Numbered from the stretch's first letter, positions 1 through 8,441 are shown. The stretch is DNA of 37,122 nucleotides from Chloroflexota bacterium (GCA_016191955.1 JACPVC010000160.1:1-37122), one strand, 5' to 3'. The notes: generated by a model not told the origin, from the sequence alone. Made by a program: numbers and translations.

Positions 1-10
1 AAACGCGGAT

Positions 11-1195
11 ATGGACCTGACAACTCTCTCGCAACAATTTCAATCCCATTTTAACGCCAAACCAGAGATTATCGTCCGCGCGCCGGGGCGGGTAAATTTG
101 ATTGGCGAACATACCGATTACAACGATGGCTTCGTCCTGCCAATGGCAATTGACCGTGGTGTGTGGATCGCCCTGCACCCCCGTTCGGATACAACCGTGC
201 GCCTCTTTTCTTTGGATATTTCCCCTTTCAGGGACGATGCGACACGGCTCAATACAAACCGTGAAGCTGAATCTGCCTTCGATCTGCATTCTCTCACCCG
301 AGACTCTGGCTGGCTCGAATATCCGAAAGGCATTGCCAATGAACTAATGAAGGCTGGATACAAGCTGAAAGGTTTCGATGGTGTGATGACGGGAGATGTC
401 CCACGTGGAGCCGGTCTTTCCTCCTCCGCCGCAGTCGAGTTGGCTGTTGCCAGAGCTTTTTCCGTCGTATCGGGTTTCGAGTGGCATGCACCGACCATGG
501 CAAAGCTCGCCCAAAAAGCAGAAAACGAGTGGGTCGGCGTCAACTGCGGCATCATGGACCAGATGGCAAGCGCTGCCTGCAAAGAAGGTTATGCCCTTTT
601 CATGGACTGCCGTTCCTTGGAAACCCAGCATGCGCCCCTGCCAAAGGGAATTTCCGTCGTCATTCTCGATACCTCCACCCGCCGTGGATTGGTTGATTCG
701 GCGTACAACGAGAGGCGAAGTCAATGCGAGGAGGCGGCACGTTGGTTTGGGGTGAAGGCGTTGCGAGATGTGAGTGTAAAAGAGCTTGGAAAGTGGAAAG
801 CAGGAAATGGATTAAACGAGATTGCGTTCAAACGCGCCAGACATATTGTCACGGAAAATGAGAGAGTGCTCGAAGCGATTGAAGCGATGAAAGATGGGAA
901 TGTAAAGCGATTGGGCGAATTGTTTAATGCCAGTCACAATAGTCTGCGCGATGATTTTGAGGTTACGAACGATGCGCTCAATATCGTGGTCGAATGTGCG
1001 CGGGAACAGTCCAGTTGTTATGGCGCGCGCATGACCGGTGCAGGTTTTGGCGGTTGTGCTGTGGCTTTGGTTGCGGAAGAAAAAGCTGAGGAGTTTGTCA
1101 ATGCCGTTTCTGCGGCATACAGGCAGAGGGCGGGGCTTGAGGCGAATATTTATGTTTGTAAAGCCAGTGAGGGAGCAGGCATCCTTCAGAGATAA
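11..1195 (+). CDS. galK: Galactokinase
   Basis: Phosphorylates alpha-D-galactose with ATP to galactose-1-phosphate, the first committed step of the Leloir pathway in the cytoplasm. At 394 aa it has the usual family length. The galactokinase signature GRVNLIGEHTDYN lies near residues 27-39. The GHMP-kinase ATP loop (PRGAGLSSSAA) is near 130-140, the catalytic-Asp region GIMDQMASA near 180, and the C-terminal GHMP glycine motif TGAGFGGC near 343-350. The ATG at 11 starts directly before the conserved N-terminus. Too little upstream sequence is present to see a promoter or to know whether other gal genes precede it. The gene converges on the ATP-grasp gene and shares a hairpin terminator with it. 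Identification is secure from sequence motifs; substrate preference (galactose versus a related sugar such as GalNAc) is inferred from the family. Confidence 0.97.
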   Translation: MDLTTLSQQFQSHFNAKPEIIVRAPGRVNLIGEHTDYNDGFVLPMAIDRGVWIALHPRSDTTVRLFSLDISPFRDDATRLNTNREAESAFDLHSLTRDSGWLEYPKGIANELMKAGYKLKGFDGVMTGDVPRGAGLSSSAAVELAVARAFSVVSGFEWHAPTMAKLAQKAENEWVGVNCGIMDQMASAACKEGYALFMDCRSLETQHAPLPKGISVVILDTSTRRGLVDSAYNERRSQCEEAARWFGVKALRDVSVKELGKWKAGNGLNEIAFKRARHIVTENERVLEAIEAMKDGNVKRLGELFNASHNSLRDDFEVTNDALNIVVECAREQSSCYGARMTGAGFGGCAVALVAEEKAEEFVNAVSAAYRQRAGLEANIYVCKASEGAGILQR

Positions 1196-1225
1196 AAAAT
1201 GGGACACATTGCTGTGTCCCATTTT
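1196..1225. terminator. Bidirectional hairpin terminator between convergent genes
   Basis: There is a perfect 13-bp stem (AAAATGGGACACA at 1196-1208 and its complement at 1213-1225) with a TTGC loop. The stem ends are A-rich and T-rich, so both strands carry a U-run. It begins one base after the galactokinase stop and ends five bases before the end of the opposing ATP-grasp gene. Confidence 0.9.
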
Positions 1226-1230
1226 CATTA

Positions 1231-2250
1231 TTAGGTGTAAGCCATCTGCTCGACCGGCACGCGTTTGCGCTGCTGGCGTTTGATGATGCGCTCGGCGGCA
1301 ATGCGAGTCTGGCGGTGCTGTGCGTTGCTGACGATCAGCTTCATGAATTTGGTGTGGTTGGTCTTCGGGTCATTAAGCAGTGAGAAGTCAGCGGAACCGG
1401 GTTCATGCGGAGGATAGAAGATACCGCAGTTGGGGTTGATCTCAAGCATGTGGATGGTGCCATCCGCGTCCATGCGATAGTCACAGCGGGCATAGCCGTT
1501 GCCGCCAAGTTCTTTGAAGACGCGTATGGTCTGCTCGCGAAGGGCTTTCTCGATGCGCGGATCGTTCACGACTGCCACAGACATCCTTTCATAATCGACC
1601 CATTTCATATCGTAATGCTTGAAAGACTCACCCTCCGGGAAGATGAATTCGACCGGGGTGAACGTGAGCGGCTTGGTCGGGTTCTGGACGTTTTCAGTAA
1701 TTAGGCAGGTGAACTCGCGTCCTTCGATAAATTCTTCGATGAGCGCGCGCCCAAACTCGGCGATCTCGAGCTTCAACTGTTCACGCAGTTCATCAATGGT
1801 TTCAACGCGCGATTTGCGGCGAATGCCAACGCTGGCATATCCATGAGGCGGTTTGACGAGCATGGGAAACTTGAGACGCTTCGCGATCTTCTCCGCATCT
1901 TCCACACGGCTGGCAAACATCCAGTTGGGCGTGGGGACGGAGATACGCTTGGCAGCGCTCTTCATTTCATCGCGAGTGGGATCAAAAAATTTAGAATCAG
2001 CACCTGTAAAGGCGGCATTATATTTTTCGAGCGCCTTGACCAGCGCAATTCCTGAAAGAGCATCATCGGGAGTGCCATCGCACAAATTGACGAATACATC
2101 CACTCCTTCATTCATCAATTGTTTGATCTGTTTTTCAACTTCTGTCGGTTCTACATGATGCTGCTTCCAACGATAACCATTCATATACGGTGAGGGATCA
2201 TATGGAATATCGTTTTCATCAGGTGTGCTTGTTAGTACGCAGAGATACAT
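1231..2250 (-). CDS. D-alanine-D-alanine-ligase-like ATP-grasp protein
   Basis: A 339-aa ATP-grasp enzyme, the fold that joins a carboxylate to an amine through an acyl-phosphate. The ATP-grasp nucleotide-binding strand and glycine loop (PMLVKPPHGYASVGI) lie at residues 129-143. The hinge region EEFIEGREFT is near 172-181, and the Mg-binding motif MLEINPNCG near 280. An N-terminal Rossmann-like part (TPDENDIPYDP near 10-20, NLCDGTPDD near 55-63) resembles D-Ala-D-Ala ligases. However, the order of residues and the basic tail (KRQQRKR near 325-331) are not those of a typical Ddl. The ATG at 2250 has a good ribosome site (AAAGGA, 6 nt upstream). It is probably a standalone peptide or amino-acid ligase; no neighbouring peptidoglycan gene supports a cell-wall role. 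Ligase class is well supported, the substrate is unknown. Confidence 0.85.
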   Translation of the reverse strand: MYLCVLTSTPDENDIPYDPSPYMNGYRWKQHHVEPTEVEKQIKQLMNEGVDVFVNLCDGTPDDALSGIALVKALEKYNAAFTGADSKFFDPTRDEMKSAAKRISVPTPNWMFASRVEDAEKIAKRLKFPMLVKPPHGYASVGIRRKSRVETIDELREQLKLEIAEFGRALIEEFIEGREFTCLITENVQNPTKPLTFTPVEFIFPEGESFKHYDMKWVDYERMSVAVVNDPRIEKALREQTIRVFKELGGNGYARCDYRMDADGTIHMLEINPNCGIFYPPHEPGSADFSLLNDPKTNHTKFMKLIVSNAQHRQTRIAAERIIKRQQRKRVPVEQMAYT

Positions 2251-2375
2251 ATCATTTCCTTTGTCATTCCTTCTTTGCGATTTCGATTCGATTATGCTTT
2301 ATAAAATCGCATCCATTCAAACTTTATTATCATCAACAAACAAAAAAAGTTTAATAAATCATTATTCTATGAATA

Positions 2376-2385
2376 TTGTATACAA
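2376..2385. promoter_or_regulatory. Palindrome in the 2251-2777 intergenic region
   Basis: TTGTATACAA is a perfect 10-bp palindrome, embedded in a longer imperfect dyad running from about 2371 to 2391. It sits upstream of the ATP-grasp gene and could be an operator. There is no further evidence. Confidence 0.3.
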
Positions 2386-2395
2386 CAATTCATTT

Positions 2396-2413
2396 ATGTA
2401 AAGGTTTTTACAT
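2396..2413. promoter_or_regulatory. Dyad ATGTAAA-N4-TTTACAT, possible operator
   Basis: Perfect 7-bp half sites (2396-2402 and 2407-2413) are separated by GGTT. The same core half sites, TGTAAA and TTTACA, recur at the other end of this intergenic region (2747-2761). This suggests a shared DNA-binding protein. Confidence 0.4.
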
Positions 2414-2477
2414 GTGTTTTTATCTTAAAATATTTGGAGAGTCTTTTCATATTCCCATCATATATACTCACAAGATC

Positions 2478-2513
2478 ATTAAGGTCTTTAAGGTTATTAA
2501 CGTCTTTAAGAAG
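2478..2513 (+). repeat. Two tandem 18-bp units
   Basis: The units ATTAAGGTCTTTAAGGTT (2478-2495) and ATTAACGTCTTTAAGAAG (2496-2513) differ at four positions. They lie in AT-rich non-coding sequence upstream of the histidine kinase gene. The function is unknown; direct binding sites or a simple local duplication are both possible. Confidence 0.5.
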
Positions 2514-2717
2514 AGGTGCATTGAGCTTAAGATCGCTTTTGCAATAAGTTGTTCCGACATATGTGCGGCATCAGGAATAACCATCAGACCTCAACAATTC
2601 TTATCAAGGCACACACCGGTTGCAAAGTCGTTAAAAATTTCGGCATCTGCATTTTCTTGTCAACAGGAAATTGCAAATGTCTGCCCAAAACAAAATTGAT
2701 TATGAACATACGATGAT

Positions 2718-2761
2718 TTGCACATACCCTCGTTTGGTATATAATTTGTAAAATATTTACA
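2718..2761 (+). promoter_or_regulatory. Promoter of the two-component operon with overlapping dyad
   Basis: TTGCAC (2718-2723), a 16-bp spacer and a perfect TATAAT (2740-2745) form a sigma-70-type promoter. The expected transcription start near 2752 falls inside the dyad TGTAAA-N3-TTTACA (2747-2761). A protein bound there would block initiation, so repression is the simplest reading. Confidence 0.65.
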
Positions 2762-2777
2762 GGTAAAGCGCATCAAA

Positions 2778-4571
2778 TTGAAGCCTGCCCCCCAACCCGC
2801 TCCCCTTTCCAACGAGAATTTTGCTGATGCCATTCGCCGCGCTGATATTCTTCAGCGGGTCATGGCAACCATCAGCAGCGGATTAGAATTGGACCCCCTG
2901 CTTTCAAATATCCTTGAAAGCGCTGTGACCCTTATTGAAGCCACGCATGGCACAATTGGGCTGGTAGTCAAACGCAATGGCAAGTCAACGATACGGACTG
3001 TTGCGGTTCATAACATGCCGGATGAGGAGCTGGGCGCTGAGATGGCACCCGGTATGGGCTTGGCAGGAGCCGTTTTGCTTGAAAAGCGGACGATAAGGCT
3101 GGACCGATACGGAGAACTTAATCAACCTACTTTACAAGACCTGGTGGAACATTCGGTGATCGGTGTGCCGATCCAATGGGGCGAAAAGATGATCGGTTTT
3201 TTCGGGATCGGCGCTGATGCGCGAAGGTTCAACGACCATGATGTGGAGACGCTGGAATTCTTCGCTCAATATGCGGCAGTTGCCATTCACAATGCAAACC
3301 TGTTCAGAGCCAGCCAGCATGCTCTCAATGAAATGCAGTTGCTTTACAAAACCAGTCAGCGCATCGGTCTATCCGACAATGTGGACGGGGTGATCGATGC
3401 CTACCTCGACCAGGTGGCTGCGGGCGGACAACATATATGCAATATTTGCCTCTATGAGTTTGACGAGAACAATCAACGCATTGCCATCATCGTTAAAGGA
3501 CGTTGGACTCCCGAAAGCGGCTCAGAACGGCTTGAAGAACGCCTGCCTTACATTAGAGATGACCTTGATCCGATCCTTGATTCAGGCGAAACGATTGCCA
3601 TTTCTGATGTGCGCAGCGACCTGCGTGTTCCGGACTCCCTGCGGCAAATACAGGAGGAATCAGGCAGGTGGGCGCTCGCTATGATCCCTCTGATCGTGAG
3701 AAGCCAACGGATCGGCTTGGTGGTATTGAGTCATGAAGGGGTTTATGAATGGGCTGAAGACACCTTGAGTCCATATCGGGCGGTGGCAGCCCAATTGGCG
3801 ATTGCCATCGATCATCGTGTGCAGCAGACGCTCCTGCAACAACGCGGTCAGCAACTTGCGGTCCTGCAGGAACGGCAGAGATTAGCGCGTGAACTGCACG
3901 ACTCGGTCACTCAATTGATCTTTAGTACAACGTTGATCGCACAGTCAATTACGCCAGCCTTGCGGCGTGACCCGGCTGAAGGAGAACGACGGGTGGAACG
4001 CCTGTTGGAGTTGAGCCAGACCGCGTTGCGCGAGATGCGTTCCCTGCTATTCGAACTGAGATCGAGCGAGGAGCTTCAAGATACGGAACTGCCCGTCACA
4101 TTGACCGGGTTGGAGCGAATCCGTCACTACGGGTTGGTGGGAGCCATGCGTTTGCTTGCCGGGGATTTTTCTGAAGATGGCATCATCGTAAACGTTGCAG
4201 TGGATGAGGCGGCGGTAAAGCTTTTTGGCGGGCAATCAGGGTCGAGGTCCGGCAAGGAACCGATGCTCGAGGAAAGTGTTTACCGTATTGCACAGGAATC
4301 GCTGAACAATGCGGTCAAACATGCCAGGGCACGTCATGTATCCATTCAGCTAAAATGCGAATCGGATAAACTCTTTTTTTCCGTCGTCGATGATGGGCAG
4401 GGTTTTATAAATCAGCCTGCCGAGAACGACAAACTCGAAGGGAGCGGTCTTGGAATGAGAACAATGAAGGAACGAGCCGAGGCAATGGGCGGCACTCTGA
4501 ACGTCACCTCTGCGCCCAGGCAGGGTACGGCAGTCGAAGTGGCAATACCACTCAAGGAGATCCATCTATGA
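2778..4571 (+). CDS. Soluble GAF-GAF sensor histidine kinase (NarL-system type)
   Basis: A 597-aa histidine kinase that autophosphorylates and passes phosphate to a response regulator. Two GAF sensor domains occupy roughly residues 20-175 and 185-350. A short coiled segment leads to a HisKA_3 dimerisation domain with phospho-acceptor His374 in RLARELHDSVTQL. A HATPase_c domain follows, with an N box (ESLNNAVKHA, near 506-515) and G boxes (DDGQGF near 537-542, GSGLGM near 554-559). No membrane segment is visible, so it should sense a cytoplasmic ligand or redox signal through the GAF domains. The assigned start is a TTG with only a weak upstream purine run; the next in-frame ATG is about 28 residues in and would still leave the GAF domain mostly intact. 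Its stop overlaps the following regulator's ATG, implying translational coupling and a cognate pair. Confidence 0.93.
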   Translation: MKPAPQPAPLSNENFADAIRRADILQRVMATISSGLELDPLLSNILESAVTLIEATHGTIGLVVKRNGKSTIRTVAVHNMPDEELGAEMAPGMGLAGAVLLEKRTIRLDRYGELNQPTLQDLVEHSVIGVPIQWGEKMIGFFGIGADARRFNDHDVETLEFFAQYAAVAIHNANLFRASQHALNEMQLLYKTSQRIGLSDNVDGVIDAYLDQVAAGGQHICNICLYEFDENNQRIAIIVKGRWTPESGSERLEERLPYIRDDLDPILDSGETIAISDVRSDLRVPDSLRQIQEESGRWALAMIPLIVRSQRIGLVVLSHEGVYEWAEDTLSPYRAVAAQLAIAIDHRVQQTLLQQRGQQLAVLQERQRLARELHDSVTQLIFSTTLIAQSITPALRRDPAEGERRVERLLELSQTALREMRSLLFELRSSEELQDTELPVTLTGLERIRHYGLVGAMRLLAGDFSEDGIIVNVAVDEAAVKLFGGQSGSRSGKEPMLEESVYRIAQESLNNAVKHARARHVSIQLKCESDKLFFSVVDDGQGFINQPAENDKLEGSGLGMRTMKERAEAMGGTLNVTSAPRQGTAVEVAIPLKEIHL

Positions 4572-5206
4572 AACCGATTCGTGTCTTGATCGTGGACGAC
4601 CATGAGATCGTCCGCGAGGGATTACAAATTTTGTTGAGCGAGGAAAGCGAGTTCGAAGTGATCGGGACGGCTGGCAACAGCGATGAAGCCGTATCCATGA
4701 CCAAACTTCACAAACCGGACGTCGTTTTGATGGATGTGGTTTTGCCAGGCTTGGATGGAATAGAAACGACAAAACAAGTGGTTGCGGTCAGCCCGTCGAC
4801 CCAGGTGCTGGTACTGACGTCGTATTCCGATGACCAGCGTGTACGCGATGCGATTCAGGCGGGCGCGATCGGTTATTTATTGAAGGATGTGCTTAAGGCA
4901 GAGTTATTGAATGCCATCCGTTCGGCGGCGGCGGGCAAGCCTGCCCTGCATGCGGAAGCACAGCAATTCCTGATGCGCCACCTCACCGGGACGGACACAT
5001 CCCCCCACTCGCGCTTGACCTCGCGGGAATTCAACATTTTGCAGTTGATCGCAAAAGGGAAAAGCAACAAGGAGATTGCCCTTGCCTTGCATCTAACCGA
5101 GGGGACGGTCAAGGGCTATGTCAGCACGGTTTTCGACAAACTGGGAGTGGCAGACCGCACCCAAGCCGCGCTGTATGCAGTGGAACATGGGCTGGCGCCC
5201 AAATAG
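4568..5206 (+). CDS. NarL/FixJ-family response regulator
   Basis: A 212-aa two-domain transcription factor. The N-terminal receiver has the acidic pair DD (10-11), phospho-acceptor Asp56 in VVLMDVVLPGLDG, and the switch Lys in GYLLKD. A LuxR-type helix-turn-helix (LTSREFNILQLIAKGKSNKEI onward) spans about 148-207. The start codon overlaps the kinase stop by four bases (ATGA), so the two are translated together and almost certainly form one phosphorelay. Targets are not known. The lipoprotein genes immediately downstream and the TGTAAA/TTTACA dyads upstream are reasonable candidates. A strong terminator follows. Confidence 0.95.
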   Translation: MKPIRVLIVDDHEIVREGLQILLSEESEFEVIGTAGNSDEAVSMTKLHKPDVVLMDVVLPGLDGIETTKQVVAVSPSTQVLVLTSYSDDQRVRDAIQAGAIGYLLKDVLKAELLNAIRSAAAGKPALHAEAQQFLMRHLTGTDTSPHSRLTSREFNILQLIAKGKSNKEIALALHLTEGTVKGYVSTVFDKLGVADRTQAALYAVEHGLAPK

Positions 5207-5242
5207 TCCATCATTCATTTGTCAGGTTTTAACACTTACTTT

Positions 5243-5275
5243 GGTTAGCCGTAATGGCTAACCTTTTTCTTTTTG
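5243..5275 (+). terminator. Rho-independent terminator after the regulator gene
   Basis: An 8-bp perfect stem (GGTTAGCC at 5243-5250, GGCTAACC at 5256-5263) with a GTAAT loop is followed by TTTTTCTTTTTG. It separates the two-component operon from the lipoprotein genes. Confidence 0.9.
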
Positions 5276-5294
5276 TTTTCCGCCCCATGACGGT

Positions 5295-5322
5295 TTGAAT
5301 TAAAAAAGCTTTCTTCTATGAT
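5295..5322 (+). promoter_or_regulatory. Promoter of the YVTN-cytochrome gene
   Basis: TTGAAT (5295-5300), a 16-bp spacer and TATGAT (5317-5322) resemble a sigma-70 promoter. It would start transcription near 5329, at the beginning of the structured leader described next. Confidence 0.6.
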
Positions 5323-5326
5323 AAGT

Positions 5327-5399
5327 GTATCTGAAACTGCGAAGAATGCGCCTGCCTCAGGCATGGCGCATTTGTCTTACCGGTTCGTTGTTCAGATAC
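5327..5399 (+). other. Structured 5' leader (possible cis-regulatory RNA)
   Basis: A 9-bp closing helix (GTATCTGAA at 5327-5335 with TTCAGATAC at 5391-5399) encloses an inner hairpin, TGCGCC (5347-5352) with GGCGCA (5365-5370), which has a GCC/GGC inner stem. The closing helix begins almost at the predicted transcription start. The element ends about 18 nt before the ribosome site AAGGAGAG of the cytochrome gene. The sequence does not match a riboswitch consensus that I recognise. It could be a sensor RNA, a stability element, or chance pairing. Confidence 0.45.
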
Positions 5400-5429
5400 A
5401 GAGTAAACCCTTTTAGAAGGAGAGAAGAA

Positions 5430-7694
5430 ATGCAATCGAAACAGAACCAAGTATTTTTTCGAGTCGTCATTGTTCTATTACTTGCTTTCATGAGCTCGTG
5501 CGGCGGGTCGCCATCCACCTCAGAGGCGTCTCCCGAGACGAATGGAACGATCGCAAAAAATTCAAGTTACTCCAGCCCAATTGCCATCAGCGACGATGAC
5601 TCGCTTTTGGTCGTTGCAAATACGTTGAATGGCACAGTTTCATTAATCAATGTATCTGGCGATGCCAATACCAAACTGGCGGAAATTCAAGTGGGAGAAG
5701 AGCCGCGTTCTGTGGTTATCACCCCGAGCAAGGCATTTGCGTACGTCACCAACCAAGTCAGCGGAACGGTGTCTGTCATCGACCTTGCATCGCAGACCAA
5801 GGTAACCGACATTTCGGTTGGAGCAGAACCGTATGGCATTGCGCTCACCCCAGATGGAGCGCGGGCGTACGTGGCAAATTCCGCTTCGAATACCGTGTCC
5901 ATCATCGATACGGCAAGCAACACTGTGATTGGCACGATCAATATTCCCGGCGTACAGCCGCGCGGTGTGGCAATCACCAACAACAACGGCGGCACAGGGC
6001 AGCAATTCGTCTACGTGACGCAGTTCCTCTCGCAGCCCACGGCCTCAGGCGGACCGGGCTTGGATCAAGGCAGTGAAGGCAAAGTCTTCGTGATCTCCAC
6101 GACGGATGACGCCCAAATTCAAGGCGTGATCACGCTCGCGCCGCATGATACAGGTTTCGCCGCAGACCGAACCGCATTCGGCGGAACAGACAAAGACCCG
6201 ACGTTCGCTTATCCTAATCAAATGCAATCCATCGTGCTCAAGAACGGACGCGGCTATTTGCCGAATGTCGCTGCATCCCCTGAAGGACCTATCAAATTCA
6301 ACGTAGATACGCAGGCATTTCTCTCGGTCTTTGATGTGGCTGCCAAGTCTGAACTTTCCGGCGGCACGATCAACTTGCATGCCGCTGTAAAAACGCAGAC
6401 CTTCTCACCCAAGCTGTTTCTCGCCAACCCCTGGGCGGTCGCATTCGAACATGCTTCCAATGAAGGGTATGTCGTTTCGGCGGCAAGCGATGTATTGGTA
6501 AAGATCACCGTGGACGACAGTGGCGTGCCTACGGTTATATCCGTTCCGGCAGACGGCGATACGACCCGTGTGCTGACCATCGATGTGCATAAGAACCCGC
6601 GCGGGATCGTAATCAACAATGCCGATACGCGCGCCTATGTGTACAACTTCATCTCGAAGGATGTTTCGGTGGTGGACTTAACCGCCTCACCCGAAGCCGA
6701 GCTTGTTCGCATCCAGTCGGCGGACTTGCCCGCTGCAGGCTCAGACGCCGCAAAATTCCTGGCAGGCAACGAGTTGTTCCATTCGTCGCGCGGCGAATTC
6801 GATGAAGGGGCAACTGAAAGAATGTCTAACGAAGGCTGGCAGGCTTGTGCAAGCTGCCACCCGGATGGCTTGAGTGATGGCGTGGTCTGGGCGTTCAACT
6901 CGGGTCCACGCAAGAGTGTTCCGCTCAATGGGACCTTTAGTCCGGAAAACCCGACCGGCAATCAGCGCGTCTTGAATTACTCTGCCGTGTTCGATGAGCT
7001 TGAAGATTTCGAGTTGAACATCCGTAACGTTTCCGGCGGGAAAGGTCTGATCATCCTGACAGGCACCACCGACCCAGACCCGAACGTCAAAGCATTTGAC
7101 CCGCCGAATGCAGGGCGCAAACAATTGCATATTGGCGGTTTCCCTGCATGGAATGCCATTGTTGCCTGGACTCAATCCCGTGTTCCATCCCCGGTATCCC
7201 CTTATCGCGGCGTGGACCCCAGCAGCGAACTTGGTCTACAGATCGCACAGGGACGTGAGATCTTTACTCAAGCGAATTGCCAGGCATGTCATGGTGGGGC
7301 GAAGTGGTCCACGTCTCAGGTGGATTTTGCACGCGTCTCCCCCTTCCCTGAAACCGTTACAGCAGGCACGCCGCCTGAAGCTCCTTTTGGGCAGCTCTCG
7401 CGCTTCCTGCAGATCGTGGGCACCTTCGACCCGGCAAGCCCACTTGAGAAGAACAACAACAATCAAGGCGCGCTTGGCAAACTCGGATACAACCCGCCTT
7501 CCTTGTTGAGCATCTTTGCCTTCCCGCCATATTTCCACAATGGGTCGTGCCTCACGCTTGAATGCGTGCTCGAAAACCAAACCCATCGTGAGGCAGGCGG
7601 TGTGACCGGTCTGCTCGATGACCCGGCGAACCGTGAAGCGTTGTTGCAATTCCTCAAATCCATCGATATCAAAACAGAGCCGATCAGTCCGTAA
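5430..7694 (+). CDS. YVTN beta-propeller / di-heme cytochrome c lipoprotein
   Basis: A 754-aa exported protein. The start is set at the ATG at 5430, which has a strong ribosome site (AAGGAGAG) and opens directly into a lipoprotein signal peptide (hydrophobic VVIVLLLAFMSSC, lipid Cys at about 25). An upstream in-frame GTG at 5325 would read through the structured leader and is rejected. The N-terminal half carries YVTN-type propeller repeats (AYVTNQVSGTVSVID, AYVANSASNTVSIID, AYVYNFISKDVSVVD). The C-terminal third has two heme-attachment motifs, CASCH (473-477) and CQACH (617-621). It ends with the PPYFHNGS...TLE segment known from MauG/cytochrome-c-peroxidase-like di-heme proteins. It probably acts as a surface-anchored electron-transfer or oxidase protein; the substrate is unknown. 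The gene stands before two further lipoprotein genes. Confidence 0.9.
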   Translation: MQSKQNQVFFRVVIVLLLAFMSSCGGSPSTSEASPETNGTIAKNSSYSSPIAISDDDSLLVVANTLNGTVSLINVSGDANTKLAEIQVGEEPRSVVITPSKAFAYVTNQVSGTVSVIDLASQTKVTDISVGAEPYGIALTPDGARAYVANSASNTVSIIDTASNTVIGTINIPGVQPRGVAITNNNGGTGQQFVYVTQFLSQPTASGGPGLDQGSEGKVFVISTTDDAQIQGVITLAPHDTGFAADRTAFGGTDKDPTFAYPNQMQSIVLKNGRGYLPNVAASPEGPIKFNVDTQAFLSVFDVAAKSELSGGTINLHAAVKTQTFSPKLFLANPWAVAFEHASNEGYVVSAASDVLVKITVDDSGVPTVISVPADGDTTRVLTIDVHKNPRGIVINNADTRAYVYNFISKDVSVVDLTASPEAELVRIQSADLPAAGSDAAKFLAGNELFHSSRGEFDEGATERMSNEGWQACASCHPDGLSDGVVWAFNSGPRKSVPLNGTFSPENPTGNQRVLNYSAVFDELEDFELNIRNVSGGKGLIILTGTTDPDPNVKAFDPPNAGRKQLHIGGFPAWNAIVAWTQSRVPSPVSPYRGVDPSSELGLQIAQGREIFTQANCQACHGGAKWSTSQVDFARVSPFPETVTAGTPPEAPFGQLSRFLQIVGTFDPASPLEKNNNNQGALGKLGYNPPSLLSIFAFPPYFHNGSCLTLECVLENQTHREAGGVTGLLDDPANREALLQFLKSIDIKTEPISP

Positions 7695-7708
7695 GTTCGG
7701 TTGAAATC

Positions 7709-7763
7709 GCCCTGCAGGTTGATCCACCCAAAGCCTGCAGGGCTCCTTGTCATAATTTTTTTT
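7709..7763 (+). terminator. Hairpin and T-run after the cytochrome gene
   Basis: A perfect 10-bp stem (GCCCTGCAGG at 7709-7718, CCTGCAGGGC at 7734-7743) has a 15-nt loop. A run of eight T occurs about 12 nt further on. The T-run is a little far from the stem for a classical terminator, so partial read-through to the next lipoprotein gene is possible. Confidence 0.5.
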
Positions 7764-7781
7764 AGCAGTATGGAGGTTGTC

Positions 7782-8441
7782 ATGTTATCTACAAACAATA
7801 GTTACAATCATTTTTTCAAAACAAGTCGGCTTTTACTGAGCGTTATCCTATTAATGAGCCTGCTCACTGCCTGCGGCGGTCAGCCAGCCGGGTCTTCTAC
7901 CGGAGCAATCTCGTACATTGCGCATATCGCAGATGCACCCGAAAGCGCCCGCATTGGCATCGTTGTCGAAGATGGCAAATTCGCCGTTTATATTTGCAGC
8001 TTGGATGATGCCTTCAATTTGATCGCAGCCCGCTGGTATTCCGGCGATGTCGGCGCGGACGGATCGGTATCGGGTGTCAGCCCGGATGGCGTTGAATTTC
8101 AAGGTGTTGTAAGCGGAGATTCCTTTACCGGGACAATCTTGAACACCAAGGGGCGCACATGGACGTTCAGTGGAATCGCTGTGCCAGCAGGCGGACCCGC
8201 CGGACTGTATCGAGGGATTAGTGAATACAACGGTCAGGAAGTCGTTGTCGGCTCTGTGGTGGATGTGGATGGTTCATTTGCTTCCACGGTACAGGTAAGA
8301 GGCAAGATCGAGTTCGTCTCGCCTGTTGCGACCGCCCCTTTGCGTGTGGATACGACCACGATGAAAGTGACCATCGGTGCCCCGAGCTTGCAGGTTCAAG
8401 TTGCGCTTGTCACGACCTTGAAGGGCGTTGAACTGTTTTAA
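7782..8441 (+). CDS. Lipoprotein of unknown function
   Basis: A 219-aa predicted lipoprotein. The ATG at 7782 follows GGAGG at a 6-nt spacing and opens a signal peptide (LLLSVILLMSLLTAC, lipid Cys near 28). The mature part is rich in Gly, Val, Asp and Ser with alternating hydrophobic residues (for example GIVVEDGKFAVYICS, VSGVSPDGVEFQGVVSG). This suggests a small all-beta barrel or sandwich. I do not recognise a family. It lies between two other exported proteins and may belong to the same surface assembly. The stop codon TAA lies within the 7-bp target duplication of the mobile element that follows. Confidence 0.8.
   Translation: MLSTNNSYNHFFKTSRLLLSVILLMSLLTACGGQPAGSSTGAISYIAHIADAPESARIGIVVEDGKFAVYICSLDDAFNLIAARWYSGDVGADGSVSGVSPDGVEFQGVVSGDSFTGTILNTKGRTWTFSGIAVPAGGPAGLYRGISEYNGQEVVVGSVVDVDGSFASTVQVRGKIEFVSPVATAPLRVDTTTMKVTIGAPSLQVQVALVTTLKGVELF

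Noticed and set aside
2376..2699. 107-aa open frame in the kinase upstream region
   Set aside because: It has no recognisable family, no ribosome site and a Cys/Ile/Lys-rich composition typical of translated AT-rich non-coding DNA. It also overlaps the dyads and tandem repeat.
5327..5399. Assignment of the leader to a known riboswitch class
   Set aside because: I could not match its loops to any consensus that I recall (for example c-di-GMP, cobalamin, SAM or fluoride), so it is left unnamed.
5325..5429. Upstream GTG extension of the YVTN-cytochrome gene
   Set aside because: It would place 35 residues before the signal peptide and translate the structured leader. The ATG at 5430 has the ribosome site.
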